From Conus ventricosus (Eukaryota; Mollusca; Gastropoda; Neogastropoda; Conidae): 64,000 bases of DNA. The DNA is taken from NCBI GenBank assembly GCA_018398815.1, contig CM031611.1, forward strand, positions 43,211,937 to 43,275,936, written 5' to 3'. Shown here piece after piece: positions 46,176 through 58,667 of the stretch. The notes below the pieces were generated by a model, which made no database searches, was not told where the DNA came from, and worked only from the letters and a program-made list of their open reading frames with translations. Both the position numbers and the translations under genes were made by a program. Position 1 is the first letter of the stretch; the number at the start of each line of letters is the position of its first letter.

Positions 46176-48935
46176 GATCAGTTTTGTTCAGTGATATGAT
46201 CATCACACTGTAGATTCTGTTCTTCAAGGCTGTAAAGAGACTGTCATCATTTCACTCCTTTCTTCATCGCATCGACAGTCTGAAGGCACATCCCCCCCCC
46301 CCCCTCCAAAACTCACTCCCCCTCTCTCTCCATTAACACTTTGTTTTCCTCAGTACCTATTTCAATACAATCTTTCTTGCAATCCTTTCTCTCACATTGC
46401 ACCTCCCCTTTTTCCTCTCCCACACACACAAACACTGAATACACTCACACACACATTCTCTCTCTGTCTCTCTCTCGTAATATATCCACAGATTGCATAA
46501 TCCACCGTAACAATTTTCTTTTCATTCCTATTTTCCTAGCCCTCAATTCTGTGTTCCCAATCCAAATCACACATTTCAATATAACAATGGTTTTCTCAGT
46601 TGTATTGTTTTTTGTTTTTTGTTGTTTTTTTTTTTTTGGGGGGGGGGGGGGGGGGGGCTTTTTTTCTGCCTCAGTGATGCTTTCATTTTTTTCAACCTTC
46701 GTGGTGAAATAATTTGATTTTAAAAAACAAACAAACAACATATGTGATTTGTACTGAACATTTATTTATCAGAAAGCCATCAGTGATGCCTGAGTTGTAA
46801 CGCTTTTTTCTTTTTCTTTGTTTTTTTGTTGTTTTTTGCCTCGGAGACACATTTTTTTCAACCTTCATGCCTCTACACCCTACAACTGGCTATAGGACCA
46901 TGTGCATAGCAATGCAGCCAATCGAAGAGACAAGTCACGCCTCTGTACGTTTCATCAGAAAAACACATGCACAGGAACCACCCATCCAGACATCAGTGCA
47001 GGTGCATTCCACAGGCAAAGTCACACAAGCTTAAGACACTATCACTATCATGATGGTCTCAGCTGAAAAGGCGTCCGTCATTCTTCACCTCACTACTAGT
47101 GAGACATAGAATAAAGAAAAAACAACATGCGCTGCATAGCATAAAAAAGACTGACATCAGAATGTGACGGTGACAAACAGGACAGAAACGAAATGCCAAA
47201 AAGGATGTGGCAGATATGCTTGTTCAAATTCACAAACCACACATCATGCAATGGTTGTGTACACAGAACCATTCAATTCTGAAGCAGTGTGCTGTCAAAC
47301 TTTTCATTGAATACCCTCTGATGGTCATACATTCAATCAACTATGAGGCTACGTCACAGGAGCAAGAACAAGAGAAAAAAAAAGAATAATGTATTCAGTG
47401 GGTATTCAAGAGACGGTCTTCCAAGATCTATGATTTACTCTGCTCAAGGACTGTGAGGCAGATAAAATTGTCCAAAGGCTCGCTCTCCTCTAGCAGCCAG
47501 AACAGCCGTTCAAAACTCCATCAACAATCCCAGCAACCGAGGCACACACCACCACTGAAGATTGTCGACACCATCAACTCAAGAACTCTCTGGCCCTGAG
47601 TCCATTCATGTAGCAAGCCTAATGTAAGCACAAACAACACGGAATGAGAACAGACTGCAGTGTACACATTCGTTCGGTAATCACCTCAACAGACCTTTCT
47701 CAGCATTCTCTTTAAAGGGCACTTCGAAGTTTAGTTTGTGAAGGACTTTGTGAAGATAAAACGTAGGTGTAACCCTTTAAAAAACACCTGTACATGTATT
47801 CCTGAGAAATCAAGCGCAAAATGCATCTTCTCACATGTCATTACACAACTTTGTTTAAAACCCATTGCAGTTTCTTCTTCCGCTTCACCATCCGCTCTGT
47901 GTATAATCCCATGTCTCAACACCTTTCAAACAGTGTCTACATTCCCATCAACAAATTTCAATTCTCTCATTTAAATTAATTATATAAAAAAAATAGTCCC
48001 CAAAGTTACCCAAAATTAATTTCTTTCTAAATCAGGATGCCATTTCTCCAGTGTGTTTGTGACACCGTTACCAGAAACTAAATCGCATCCAACAAATCAG
48101 CTGCTTTGACTGAAAGAATTGTTGGAGTTCTGAATCTGATGAAAGTCACTGTCACTTCAACTCGCTCCACAGCGTTCACATGAACAACACGGAAATCAGC
48201 CATTCACCACTCCCACCTCTCCCATGCTCTCAAACACTGGACAAATTTGGCAACATGATCATCACAAGGGGAACAACCCCCAAAACCTGAGTCCTGGAAT
48301 GGAGACTGAAACAGAGTGCCGACTTACTGAAAACCAGCAAAAAGACAAAACACACACACACCAAACAAGGTGTAAAGAAATGCTTATGTGATACAGTATA
48401 TAAAACATTCTATACACACCAAAAAACAATTTAATGAATTTTTGACAAATATGTCTTCCTCAGACATTAAAGACAACTGACATTAAAAAAAAAAACATGC
48501 AAAAAAAATTCCCCAGATCACAGTTGTTATATACGAGTTCCTCACAAGTTATAAACAACACACATCAAAATTACACACAGCATTGCTTTCCAGACAACAG
48601 AACTGACTGCGATCCAAACAGTGCTACTGTATGTGCTCTTTTGACACGTGTTGTTTGTAACGTCGTGAGAAAGACATTTGTCGAAAATTCACTCGTCCGT
48701 TTTTTTTGTTGTGGATCGAATACGGGTTACTTGCCACCTTGTTTGGTGTGTGAGTTTTCATTTGGCTCGAGGCCTGGCTTGAAGCATGGGAACAGTTCAT
48801 GATTCAACAGTCACCTGCACAAATACTGCACACAAGTACCTGTGCGTGGAGGGAGACCCTTCCTTTTCTCTTGTTCCTGTCTACTTTCACGCCACTTCAG
48901 TAGCTTTCCTCCCATGACCCTCATCACAGCTCCCC
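46176..48935. other. gene-empty stretch
   Basis: No coding signature. Contains a (T)n(G)n junction at 46621-46657 and short CA-rich patches. Confidence 0.4.
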
Positions 48936-49165
48936 CTTACATTCACACACACAGCTTTGTCCTCTCTCTTTCCAAACATCACCCTCCAATACAAAGCCTT
49001 CACCATCACAGCTAATCCCTACACTCACACACACAGCTTTGTCCTCTCTCTTTCCAAACATCACCCTCCAATACAAAGCCTTCACCATCATAGCTCCCCC
49101 TTACACTCACACACACAGCTTTGTCCTCTCTCTTTCCAAACATCACCGTCCAATAGAAAGCTTTC
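48936..49165. repeat. 82-bp tandem repeat, about 2.8 copies
   Basis: Units share CACACACACAGCTTTGTCCT, CTCTCTTTCCAAACATCACC and CTCCAATACAAAGCCTTCAC at about 82-bp spacing. Confidence 0.92.
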
Positions 49166-49250
49166 AATACTGAGTCAGCATGAAGCAACCCACCAGAGGA
49201 GGTATGGATACCAAATGATGCTGGGGGTGTTCAATGGGTCCTGATACATC

Positions 49251-49436
49251 CTACACAGAACACAACTTTCTGGGCCCCATACTGACAAGGACAACCGCAT
49301 TGTTGCAGAACTGGCAGGAGTGAGCATGCTCCTCCAGAGGGCGCTTCCCCATCTCTCCGATGAAAGTCCTCGAGATCAGTTCGATAACGGATAACCTGGA
49401 CGTAAGCTCACTTCGGTCTTGGATGTGGAGAGGACA
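49251..49436 (-). CDS. possible terminal exon with Cys pair (hypothetical)
   Basis: A minus-strand frame ending in TAG reads SRLSVIELISRTFIGEMGKR and HAHSCQFCNNAVVLVSMGP, protein-like text with a C-x2-C pair. A possible acceptor (TTCTAG) precedes it. Against it: all three frames are open here, and the 3' part resembles sequence near 52.0 kb, so it may be repeat. Its relation to the exon at 49.77-50.15 kb is unknown. Confidence 0.22.
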   Translation of the reverse strand, partial: CPLHIQDRSELTSRLSVIELISRTFIGEMGKRPLEEHAHSCQFCNNAVVLVSMGPRKLCSV

Positions 49437-49766
49437 CTAGAACTACGGTCAACACGACAGCTGGGTTTAAGGGCCACAGAATTAAGAGACCAGTACGGTG
49501 CTCCTTCAGCACTTCTGTCCTACATCAGCATTTCCCCTTCACACATCAACATTTCATTTCTCCTTCACAGCTCGCTCTTTCTTTCTTTCTTCATTCCAGC
49601 ACGACTCTTCCGTTTCTTCTTGTTCCTTTTCTTTGGTGAGTGTGTGATAATTTTTTTTTTCTTCTGTTTTTTCCACTTTTTTTTCTTGTTTGTGCATCAA
49701 TCCTTCATCGCTCAGGGTCTAGTGATCCCTTTGGACAGCCCACAGCAACGACGCTCTGCACACAAG

Positions 49767-50152
49767 TTACGCCTCAAATTCCTCTACACTCTCCCGCCCG
49801 TTCCCCACCCTCCCCAGCTTGTCTCTGCACAGCTTCACTATCTGCTCTCCATCCCCATCCCCACCCCCCACCATCCTCCCCTTCGGCCCGTACACGGCAA
49901 AGTCCTCCCCACCACACCCTTTCCCCAGCAAGAGCTTCAGGCTCTGGCTGAAAACCGAACGACTGAGGTCAGGAGAAAGGTCATGCAGCGAGGAGCCCTG
50001 GTGAAAGACCAGCTTGCCATCGTCCGCCTGGTCCTGCTCCCAGGTGACGTCGCCGGACAGTCCCAAGTCGCTGGTGATGGTGGTGGTGGTGCTGCCCCGG
50101 TGAAGGTCAGCGGGGCGACCAGAACGTCCTGTCTTTCAGCTTGTCTTGCAGC
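49767..50152 (-). CDS. possible C-terminal exon of a host gene (partial)
   Basis: The minus strand has a good acceptor (TTCTGCCGCAG) at 50153, then text LQDKLKDRTFWSPR. After a one-base shift near 50105 it continues SDLGLSGDVTWEQDQADDGK, VFHQGSSLHDLSPDLSRSVF and SQSLKLLLGKGCGGEDFAVY to a TAA at 49767. The LQDKLKDR start would suit the end of a coiled coil, so it may belong to the same gene as the exon at 56.64-56.84 kb; that is inference. The C-terminal 30 residues are Gly-rich and may be read beyond a real donor. Family not recognised. Confidence 0.35.
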
Positions 50153-50274
50153 CTGCGGCAGAACCACAAGTTTCAGTTTCATCAAGGGGACGTCATTGCG
50201 TGCCGACTTGTCCATATACGGTAACACCACATCTGCTAAGTTTTGAGACCACACTGCACATGATTTAAAGCTGA

Positions 50275-50335
50275 TGGGCCCTAAGAGGTCGAAATGCATC
50301 GTGTTTTGTCTTGTGATTGATTTTGTTTATGTTTG
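50275..50335. repeat. single arm of the foldback family
   Basis: CCTAAGAGGTCGAAATGCAT followed by CGTGTTTTGTCTTGTGATT matches the inner-to-outer right arm of the element at 46.1 kb. No opposing arm is nearby. Confidence 0.8.
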
Positions 50336-51124
50336 GCAGATACAGTACTTAATTTTTTTAAAGATAAATCTGATGGATAAATGAATTGATAACTAACATG
50401 ATAGAATTTACAAAGAGGGTCTCGTGGCAACAACTTAACAGAAGTCTGACCTACGTATTAGAACCACAGTGTCAGGGCCACGGGCAGAACAACTGCAGGC
50501 ACAGAGCACAGAGATCTTGTTTATGCTGTTGTGGGTTCTTCCACTCATGACATCCAGAGGAAACAATGGTTGGACTATAAAACGCTTCAGTCACTGCTAT
50601 GGCCAGACTGCACAGAGACTGAGAAATAACTAGGTCTTCACACCAAGCGAGTCAGGGTGGAAGTGAGCAGATGGTCGCATGCATGCAGTGGCTGACAGAG
50701 ACAAAGAGGGGGTTTTCCTACTAACTGGGAGGGACTGTTTATAAATGTTGAGAGAGCTGTATTGAGGGCTGTTGCAATGGGGTACTGATGGCCATACTCC
50801 TGTATTAACTAAAGGCAAATTAACATTTGTCACCTATTCAGTATAAGAAATGCCTGGGTAATATACTGGGTACAGGCCGGACAGCTGCAAAGCACACATG
50901 AAATCATCTCATTCTTGACCAGTTCAGGACATTTACTTGGACTTTACGGCAATCCATGACAAAGCTGGACATAAAATCTTTTCCCTTCTTGTTTTTGTTT
51001 GTTACAATAGCCCAAGACAGACCAGGACCGCGTCTGAACTTTACACAGACCAGGCACACCTCAGGACCATGCATGGTTCTCATGGCAACCAAGTTGTTGC
51101 TGTTTCATCCTCCATGCCTCTTCA

Positions 51125-51890
51125 GCGGCATCATTCATAGGTCACTTACTCTGGCTCTGTTCACAGCCACACTGCTTTGTGGCATCGTTCATAGGCCCCT
51201 TACTCTGCCTCTCTGTTCACAGCCATACTGCTTTGTGGCATCATTCATAGGCCACTTACTCTGCCTCTCTGTTCACAGCCATACTGCTTTGTGGCATCAT
51301 TCATAGGCCACTTACTCTGCCTCTCTGTTCACAGCCATACTGCTTTGTGGCATCATTCATAGGCCACTTACTCCGGCTCTGTTCACAGCCATACTGCTTT
51401 GTGGCATCATTCATAGGCCACTTACTCTGGCTCTCTGTTCACAGCCATACTGCTCTGTGGCATCATTCATAGGCCACTTACTCTGGCTCTGTTCACAGCC
51501 ATACTGCTCTGTGGCATCATTCATAGGCCACTTACTCTGGCTCTGTTCACAGCCATACTGCTCTGTGGCATCATTCATAGGCCACTTACTCTGGCTCTGT
51601 TCACAGCCATATGCTCTGTGGCATCATTCATAGGCCACTTACTCTGGCTCTGTTCACAGCCATACTGCTCTGTGGCATCGTTCATAGGCCACTTACTCTG
51701 GCTCTGTTCACAGCCACACTGCTTTGTGGCATCGTTCATAGGCCACTTACTCTGGCTCTGTTCACAGCCATACTGCTCTGTGGCATCATTCATAGGCCAC
51801 TTACTCTGGCTCTGTTCACAGCCACACTGCTTTGTGGCATCGTTCATAGGCCACTTACTCCACCTCTCTGTTCACAGCCATACCGTTTTG
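51125..51890. repeat. 54-bp tandem repeat, about 14 copies
   Basis: Unit made of GGCATCATTCATAGGCCACT, TACTCTGGCTCTGTTCACAG and CCATACTGCTCTGT, with 56-58-bp variants containing CTCTCTG. Since 54 is 18 codons, the minus strand reads an 18-residue repeat (MNDATKQCGCEQSQSKWP); this is expected by chance and is not taken as a gene. Confidence 0.95.
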
Positions 51891-52052
51891 TCCCACTGTA
51901 ATCCCAACACAGGCACAAGAGACAGTCAATACTAAGCTGACGTGAGGTAACCCACCGCAGAAGAACCTCACTGCTGCGGGTCATTTTGGTGGAACTCAGT
52001 GGTGCCAGTTCCGTTTCATCCTACACAGGATACCTTCTACTCTGTCCCATAC

Positions 52053-52108
52053 TGATGTAATGTTGCTTATAGCCCAGCCGACCGCAAAGGGCCGTATCAG
52101 GGCTGTCA
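52053..52108. repeat. dispersed repeat, copy 2
   Basis: Matches 41838-41890 in the same orientation (TAATGTTGCTTATAGCCCAG and onward). Confidence 0.75.
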
Positions 52109-52417
52109 CCTCGTTGAAGTCAGCTCACAAGTCACACTGAAGACAATAATAGCTTAGTTGCGGAGCCAATATGACTGAGCACCCCACCCCCCACCCCCAC
52201 CCTCTGAACATGTCTGTCCAACGAGAGTCACCATGAACAGGCCAGTATCAACCCCCTTGACACCGACTCAACGAGGGTGTTGATGTGGCCTACAAGTTAG
52301 GTCACCATAAGAGCAAAGCATATATGACCACAGACTTTGACGTGTTTTTAATTAGGCCAATTGAATGAGGATGAGGAAGATGATGCTATAGACCCATTTA
52401 TGTATGCATGCAAGCGC

Positions 52418-52490
52418 GCTCACACACACACACACACACACACATGCACACGCGCACACACACACACACACATACACGCACATACACATG

Positions 52491-52529
<39 letters not shown>

Positions 52530-52552
52530 GCACGCGCACACACACACACACG
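52418..52552. repeat. (CA)n compound microsatellite
   Basis: CA runs with TG/CG interruptions, in inverted orientation to the TG tract 175 bp downstream. Confidence 0.95.
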
Positions 52553-52724
52553 AAAATAACATAAGAAACTTTTCATTGAACTCTTTACCTGCCAGAACAC
52601 TCTGGAGTCTCTACAGGTAAAGAACCAGCACACAGTTCAAAAACACGTCAGTGACGAGCTATTTCATATGTAGCCATCAGCACCTTTCTGCTTTCATACC
52701 TGACGGATTTTTGCTTGTGTATGA

Positions 52725-52726
<2 letters not shown>

Positions 52727-52796
<70 letters not shown>

Positions 52797-52878
52797 CGCG
52801 TGTGTATATGTGTGTGTGTGTGTATGAGTGAGTGTAATGCGTGTGTATATATTTTGTGTGTGTGTGTGTGTGTGAGTG

Positions 52879-52945
<67 letters not shown>

Positions 52946-53012
52946 ATGCACGCGCGCGTTTGCGTGTGTGTGTGTGTGCACGTACATGCGCATGCATGCA
53001 TGCATGCACACA
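52727..53012. repeat. (TG)n compound microsatellite
   Basis: About 285 bp of TG with GAGTGAG, GCGCG and CATGCATG interruptions. Confidence 0.95.
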
Positions 53013-53339
53013 TATACATTTTTTTCACTTCTTCCAATTCTCCTGGCACACACAGTGACACCTTTTAAGGAGGTTAACAGTTCACGCAAAACAAAGAAAT
53101 GACATGCTCATTTCCAGACAGTGTTACGTTGCTATAACAGCAGCATGATGCAAACTGACACAGTTTTCACAAAACCTTCTGTACAAAAGATCTTCTCAAA
53201 AACTGTAAGTCCACTGAAGTGTGTCTGATTTTTGAATGCTTAGAAGCACTGAGATGGGAATTTTTTTTAAACATTTCAATAAATTGTGTAAAAAAATAAA
53301 AATGCAAAGGGCAATTGAAGTTACTAACATAAGACTAAT

Positions 53340-54290
53340 TCTATGGTAAACAGAACCAGCTGTAGAAGGCACAAGACATATTTGAGTTAAATCAAGTTTG
53401 TGTGTACTGAAACAACCGCAGACGATGTAAGGCACTTGCGAGTTCAAACATTGTGTGCAAAAATAACTGGAGAGGGCACTCAACACGCGTGGATTAAATC
53501 TGTGTGTGTGCGCTGAAAAAGAAGAAGGCACATGGCTCACTCGAGTTAAACACACTTCGTGTGCAGAAATAGACATAGAATATACAGGGCTCACATCACT
53601 TAAACACCAACACACTTCGTGTGCAGAAATAGACACAGAAGATACAGGGGCTCACATCACTTAAACACCAACACACTTTGTGTGCACAAATAAACACAGA
53701 AACTTTTGTGTGCTGAAAGAGCTGCAGAAGGCACAGAGCACACATGAGTTAAACACACTTTGTGTGCTAGAATAGCTGTTGAAGGCACAGGGCATGCATG
53801 AGTTAAACGCACTTTGTGTGCTAGAATAGCTGTTGAAGGCACAGGGCATGCATGAGTTAAACGCACTTTGCTGAAATAGTTGTAGAAGACACAAGGTATG
53901 CATGAGTTAAACGCATTTGTGTACTAAAATAGTTGTAGAAGACACAAGGCATGCATGAGTTAAACGCACTTTGTGTGCTAGAATAGCTGTTGAAGGCACA
54001 GGGCATGCATGAGTTAAACACACTTTGTGTGCTAGAATAGCTGTTGAAGGCACAGGGCATGCATAAGTTAAACGCACTTTGCTGAAATAGTTGTAGAAGA
54101 CACAAGGCATGCATGAGTTAAACGCATTTGTGTACTAAAATAGTTGTAGAAGACACAAGGCATGCATGAGTTAAACGCACTTGTGTGCTAAAATAGTTGT
54201 AGAAAGCACATGGCACACTAGAGTTGAACACACTTTGTGTGCTGGAATAGCTGTAGAGAGCAGAGGGCACACATGGCTTTAAATACACTG
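53340..54290. repeat. 54-bp tandem repeat with degenerate borders
   Basis: The core unit has AGAATAGCTGTTGAAGGCAC, AGGGCATGCATGAGTTAAAC and GCACTTTGTGTGCT; best copies are at 53.74-54.20 kb and older, diverged copies extend on both sides. Some units lack the GTGTGCT segment. Eighteen-residue frames on the minus strand follow from the period alone. Confidence 0.93.
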
Positions 54291-54517
54291 TGTGTGTGGG
54301 ACTAGAATCAGGTAATATTTCAACACAGTCAACCTCATTCTTCAGGTCTGCAGGTTACTGTTGGACAATGCTGGAGTGAAGGGATACAGCCAGAAAAAAA
54401 ATGCAATGTTTGGTCAACAGTGTAGAAAGAATGATTCATTCTCATTAGTTGATAAGTTCAGCAGGACATGGTGAGTGGTCTAAGAAGTGTTCTACTTGCA
54501 TTATTTACATCCATTAA

Positions 54518-54598
54518 ATGTGTGTGTGTGTGCGTGCGTGCGTGCATGCATGCGTGCGTGCATGCGTGTGTGTGTGTGTGTGCACGCGCACGCATGGG

Positions 54599-54663
<65 letters not shown>

Positions 54664-54724
54664 ACGCACACTCATGGGCATGTGAGTGAGTGAGTGAGTG
54701 AGTGAGTGAGTGTGTGTGTGTGTG

Positions 54725-54783
<59 letters not shown>
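54518..54783. repeat. (TG)n compound microsatellite
   Basis: TG runs with GCATGC alternation and a (GTGA)n block near 54682-54710. Confidence 0.95.
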
Positions 54784-54784
<1 letters not shown>

Positions 54785-55710
54785 CCATGCATGTGCATAT
54801 ACACACATACTTGTATACTTGTGAGTATATGCGTGTATGGACATGCAAGTGAGCACGATGACAAGCATATGCACATGTGTACAAGTGCATGCATACATAC
54901 ACACACACACACACACACTGTAAAGGAACACTTGGTCATTATTATATAAAAGATGAAAGAATCGTTTGGGTCATTTAACAATATAAGCATTTAACAATTC
55001 AAATCATGACTCATCAGAAAATTGCTCTGCTCTAAACAAGACGATCAATGAAATATTGACATAATTATTCCCAAACAAAGCAATGTAAACAAAATTCATA
55101 CACTTTGTCCAACGCATCACAAGTAAAAAAATTTTTAAAAGCAAAAATTTTTTTTTTAAAGCATGATATGACATACAGTGTTGATATATTCCAGAATGGT
55201 TTCATTTCAACAATCATTTAAAGTTGTCTGCCCCTCAGTTCAACAGCTTTTGAAATATTACAGTTTGGTAAAACACCGCTCCATTTCCCGCAAACAGGAA
55301 ACCTTGCTCAGGCTGAAAAACTAGGAGCAGAAGGGTTGGAAGGGTTAACGTCTGGCTGTCAGATCTCTCCACACCAATCCTCTCTCCACACCATTCAGCA
55401 GTCAAGGGGTTAACAGAGATTTGTCGAGTCAGTTTCAGAGAACTGTTGGGAAGGGGGTAAGGGGTGCAGCAAGAGCACAGCAAACCAGTGCGACACCAAG
55501 CGGACTGCCAGCACCGTCATTACCAACATTTCCCATCCTTCTGCCCCCAGGATGACGACGGGGGTGGAGGGGGGCAGAGCGGGGGACATCTGGAACCACG
55601 CCCCATCAGATAACTGTGTTAGGTTGTGACACGCTGGTGGATAGTTTCCTCCCCTGCTTCATCATTTCCTCCCGTTTCTGTGCTATCTTTCTTTCTTCCT
55701 TTACCACTTC

Positions 55711-55713
<3 letters not shown>

Positions 55714-55747
<34 letters not shown>

Positions 55748-55902
55748 ATGAATATGTATGCCCGCTGAATTGGCGTTTTTCATGTGCATGTTCAAACCAT
55801 TCAGGAGGAATCGACAATCTGGTACTCTACGCACACGTTTCTCAAAATAACAAACACAGCTCTTAAAATCATCCTCCCAAACTAACCCCTCCTCCCCTTT
55901 CT

Positions 55903-55955
<53 letters not shown>
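55714..55955. repeat. (GT)n and (CA)n runs flanking 150 bp
   Basis: GT run at 55714-55746 and CA run at 55903-55955, oriented so that they could pair. Confidence 0.93.
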
Positions 55956-55957
<2 letters not shown>

Positions 55958-56289
55958 GAAAGCCAGTAATTAAAAACAAAAAGCACAGGAGAAAAAGAAA
56001 CAACCAAGCTGCTACCCGTAATCTTATTCCTATCAGAAATCTCCCTCTACTTCATTTCTCTGCCCTCTCGGCCCACTTCGTCACCCTCTGCCAATCCCAT
56101 TCCCATCCTCTACCCTCCTTCTCTCCTTCCTGACCCCAAGAGGAAAAAAAACATACAGAAAAAAAAATGAAAGAAAAAAGAGCAGAAAGTAACACAGAAA
56201 AATTACAACAAAAACGAAAAAAAAAAAAACCAGCAACGCCGATCTTGCACGGAATTTGAGCCGAGAAGCGATTCCTCGTTCTTCATTTT

Positions 56290-56370
56290 CATGGTCCTGA
56301 ATGTTGTTTATTTTGCCTGAAGAAGACTTAAGAAGTTAAAACGTGTCGTGTTTTGTCTTGTAATTTGTTT
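56290..56370. repeat. diverged single arm of the foldback family
   Basis: GCCTGAAGAAGACTTAAGAA and CGTGTCGTGTTTTGTCTTGT match the right arm at 46.1 kb. The hairpin stem is preserved by paired changes (GACC/GGTC has become GACT/AGTT). Confidence 0.8.
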
Positions 56371-56639
56371 GTCCATTTAACTGGCTGATTTACTTTATAT
56401 TCTTTTTGAGATTAGCGACACGAAACTCAAACTTGCGGATTCACTTTAAATTCGTTTTGAAATTAGCAAGACAAAACTTTAACTAATGGATTTACTTAAA
56501 ATTCGTTTTTAATTAGCAACACCAGACTTAAACTAAGCTGGACCAAGAAGAAAGACTGAATCAGGAAAAAAAAAAAAAAAAGAAAGAAAAAAAAAACTGA
56601 CGAAAATAAAAACCTACAAAAAAAAACCCATGGCCTCAC

Positions 56640-56837
56640 CTCCCTGTCCCTATTGTGCTGGAAGCCTTTGACCAGTTTGTCCAGCGTCTGTTTCTGGGCG
56701 GTCAGGGAGTCGACCCGCTGCTGCAGGTGGCGGTTTTCGTCCTCCAGGTAGCTGCTGCGCACCTGCAGCATGGACAGGGAGCACGACTTGTCGCGGAGGT
56801 TCCTCCTGCTCCGTCAACCTGCAACAGGTCGTAGGCA
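56640..56837 (-). CDS. coiled-coil exon of an unrecognised host gene
   Basis: On the minus strand an exon with acceptor GCCCCCACAG and donor GTGAGG (198 nt) reads RSSYLEDENRHLQQRVDSLT and AQKQTLDKLVKGFQHNRDRE in the final frame. Before it are KSCSLSMLQV and, in two other frames, LTEQE and AYDLLQ. Charged residues with Leu/Val at heptad positions indicate a coiled coil. The three pieces line up if two single G residues in GG pairs are surplus, which looks like assembly error rather than old decay. No TE motif is present. The next exon (phase 0) and the gene identity are unknown. Confidence 0.5.
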
Positions 56838-58667
56838 CTGTGGGGGCGTCACTCTCCTGTCACTTCACGATTGCCTTTTCTTTTTCTTTTTTTTGAATAT
56901 GCAAATGTTTGAACTGAACCTGTGCGTGTTTCGTGTGATGGAGAATGGGAAAAGAGGGAGAGGGATACTGAAGGGTGGGGTGGGGTCAGTTTGTCGTAGA
57001 ACGTTTTTGTTCGTTTATTTTCTAGATAAATATTTTCATTTACAGGTTTAAATATTCTAATGATTTTCACTATCAAGTTTAGATTTTCTAATGATGTACC
57101 AAATATCTTTTATGATCTGTGCACCATGCAGTACAAGTGCTTTCCAAATTATCAGTTGCTATCATTACAATTATCATTCTTATTATCATCATCATCATAC
57201 TTTGTATTGTCTGTTGGCACATATGGACTATCCTGGTGTCAGTTTTCTGGTGATCTGACACAGTACTGCTGCATAAATTTCACTTTGGGGAGATGCAAAA
57301 TAAAAGATTTTTCACAGGATTTCAGTTGTTTGCAAGAATACTACAGATTGACACACACACAGGGAGGAGAGCAACAGGCAAACAGAAAGACTGACAGAGA
57401 ATGAGAAAGAAACATATAAACATGGCAGACAGAAAGACAGACAGATGACAGAGGAAAAATAAGGACTGAGACACACACAAACACATACAAAACTCAAGAC
57501 ACGCACTCTAGCAGTTCATCAGAGAGGGAAAGGTTTCAATGTGTGATAATTCAAGATCTGCATGTACATGTGAGTCTGTCTGAAGCCTCAAGCCACACAG
57601 CCTCCACAGATGTTACCATCTTTAACACGTTCCCACAGCCTATGAATGAACCTTGCAGAAAGAACCGAGTTGCGTGTCTTTCCGATGGATTTTGCTTCTT
57701 TCTAGCTCTACATCAACAACATTATTTGCACACATCAGCGCATACCAGAGTAGCAATCACTACACAACATCACAACTGATTACTCACACACACATGGGTT
57801 TTCCATCAATAAGTCGATCAATTAGTCACACTCTTTGTGAATAAGCATGACAGAATATCAAACTGCTCAGTAAACCAGCAATGAGCAATGGATGAGCAAC
57901 ATCACACATCAGGGGACACAACTGTGGTGAAGGGACTGACCGGTTAAGGAGCCAACCGACACATGACGCCAACAAATCAACAGTGATATGTGACCCACAA
58001 AACAACACACTGGCCTGGGAAATGAGCAATTCCCAAATCCATGGTTCAAATCTGAAAAATTTTCTCCCCCTTCTGAATGGACTTCAAGCTGTGGTCTGAC
58101 TGCTAGTCTTTCAGGTGACAATGCTGATCCAAGGTCTTAGCATGCACTTAGCACATGCGAACAAAATGTGCAGAGAGTAGGGCAGTTGTCCCTATTCAAA
58201 TTCTGCAGACCAAATTCACTGGGATAGCTAAACAAAAATATATATACAAACAGAAAAACAAAGACAGCAAATAGATGGCTGGCAATGTACTACTAAGATG
58301 GCATGCTTTCCTCGGAAGAGCAGCCTGAAATCTGTTGAGATGATGACGCTGCTGATAATGATGAACACAGCCTTAAATTGTTTCTACACTCAAAACATGC
58401 AACTGACCAACAGCTGAACTACTGCACCTGTAAATGGTATGTTAAACAAAACGTTACAAGTTGAACTAAATACATGCAAGTGATGAACACGTAATGGTAA
58501 ACACTATAACATAATATCTTTCTGATGCTGCATGATATTTTCTGGATTAGAGAGAATCTTGCTTTTACAGGGTGAAAAAAAAATCACTCAAGGTTTTTTG
58601 TTGGCAGTTTTTTTTTTCCTCCTTCAACAGTTCCATGAACAAGAAAGGCAGCTGCCTATATGACTCC
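56838..58667. other. no recognisable gene
   Basis: Unique-looking sequence; no motif-bearing frame seen on either strand. If the coiled-coil gene extends here, its upstream exons were not identified. Confidence 0.4.

Noticed and set aside
51575..51901. Tandem 18-residue peptide repeat on the minus strand (MNDATKQCGCEQSQSKWP)
   Set aside because: The 54-bp period is a multiple of three, so openness is automatic. No start context, signal peptide or flanking exon supports a repeat protein.
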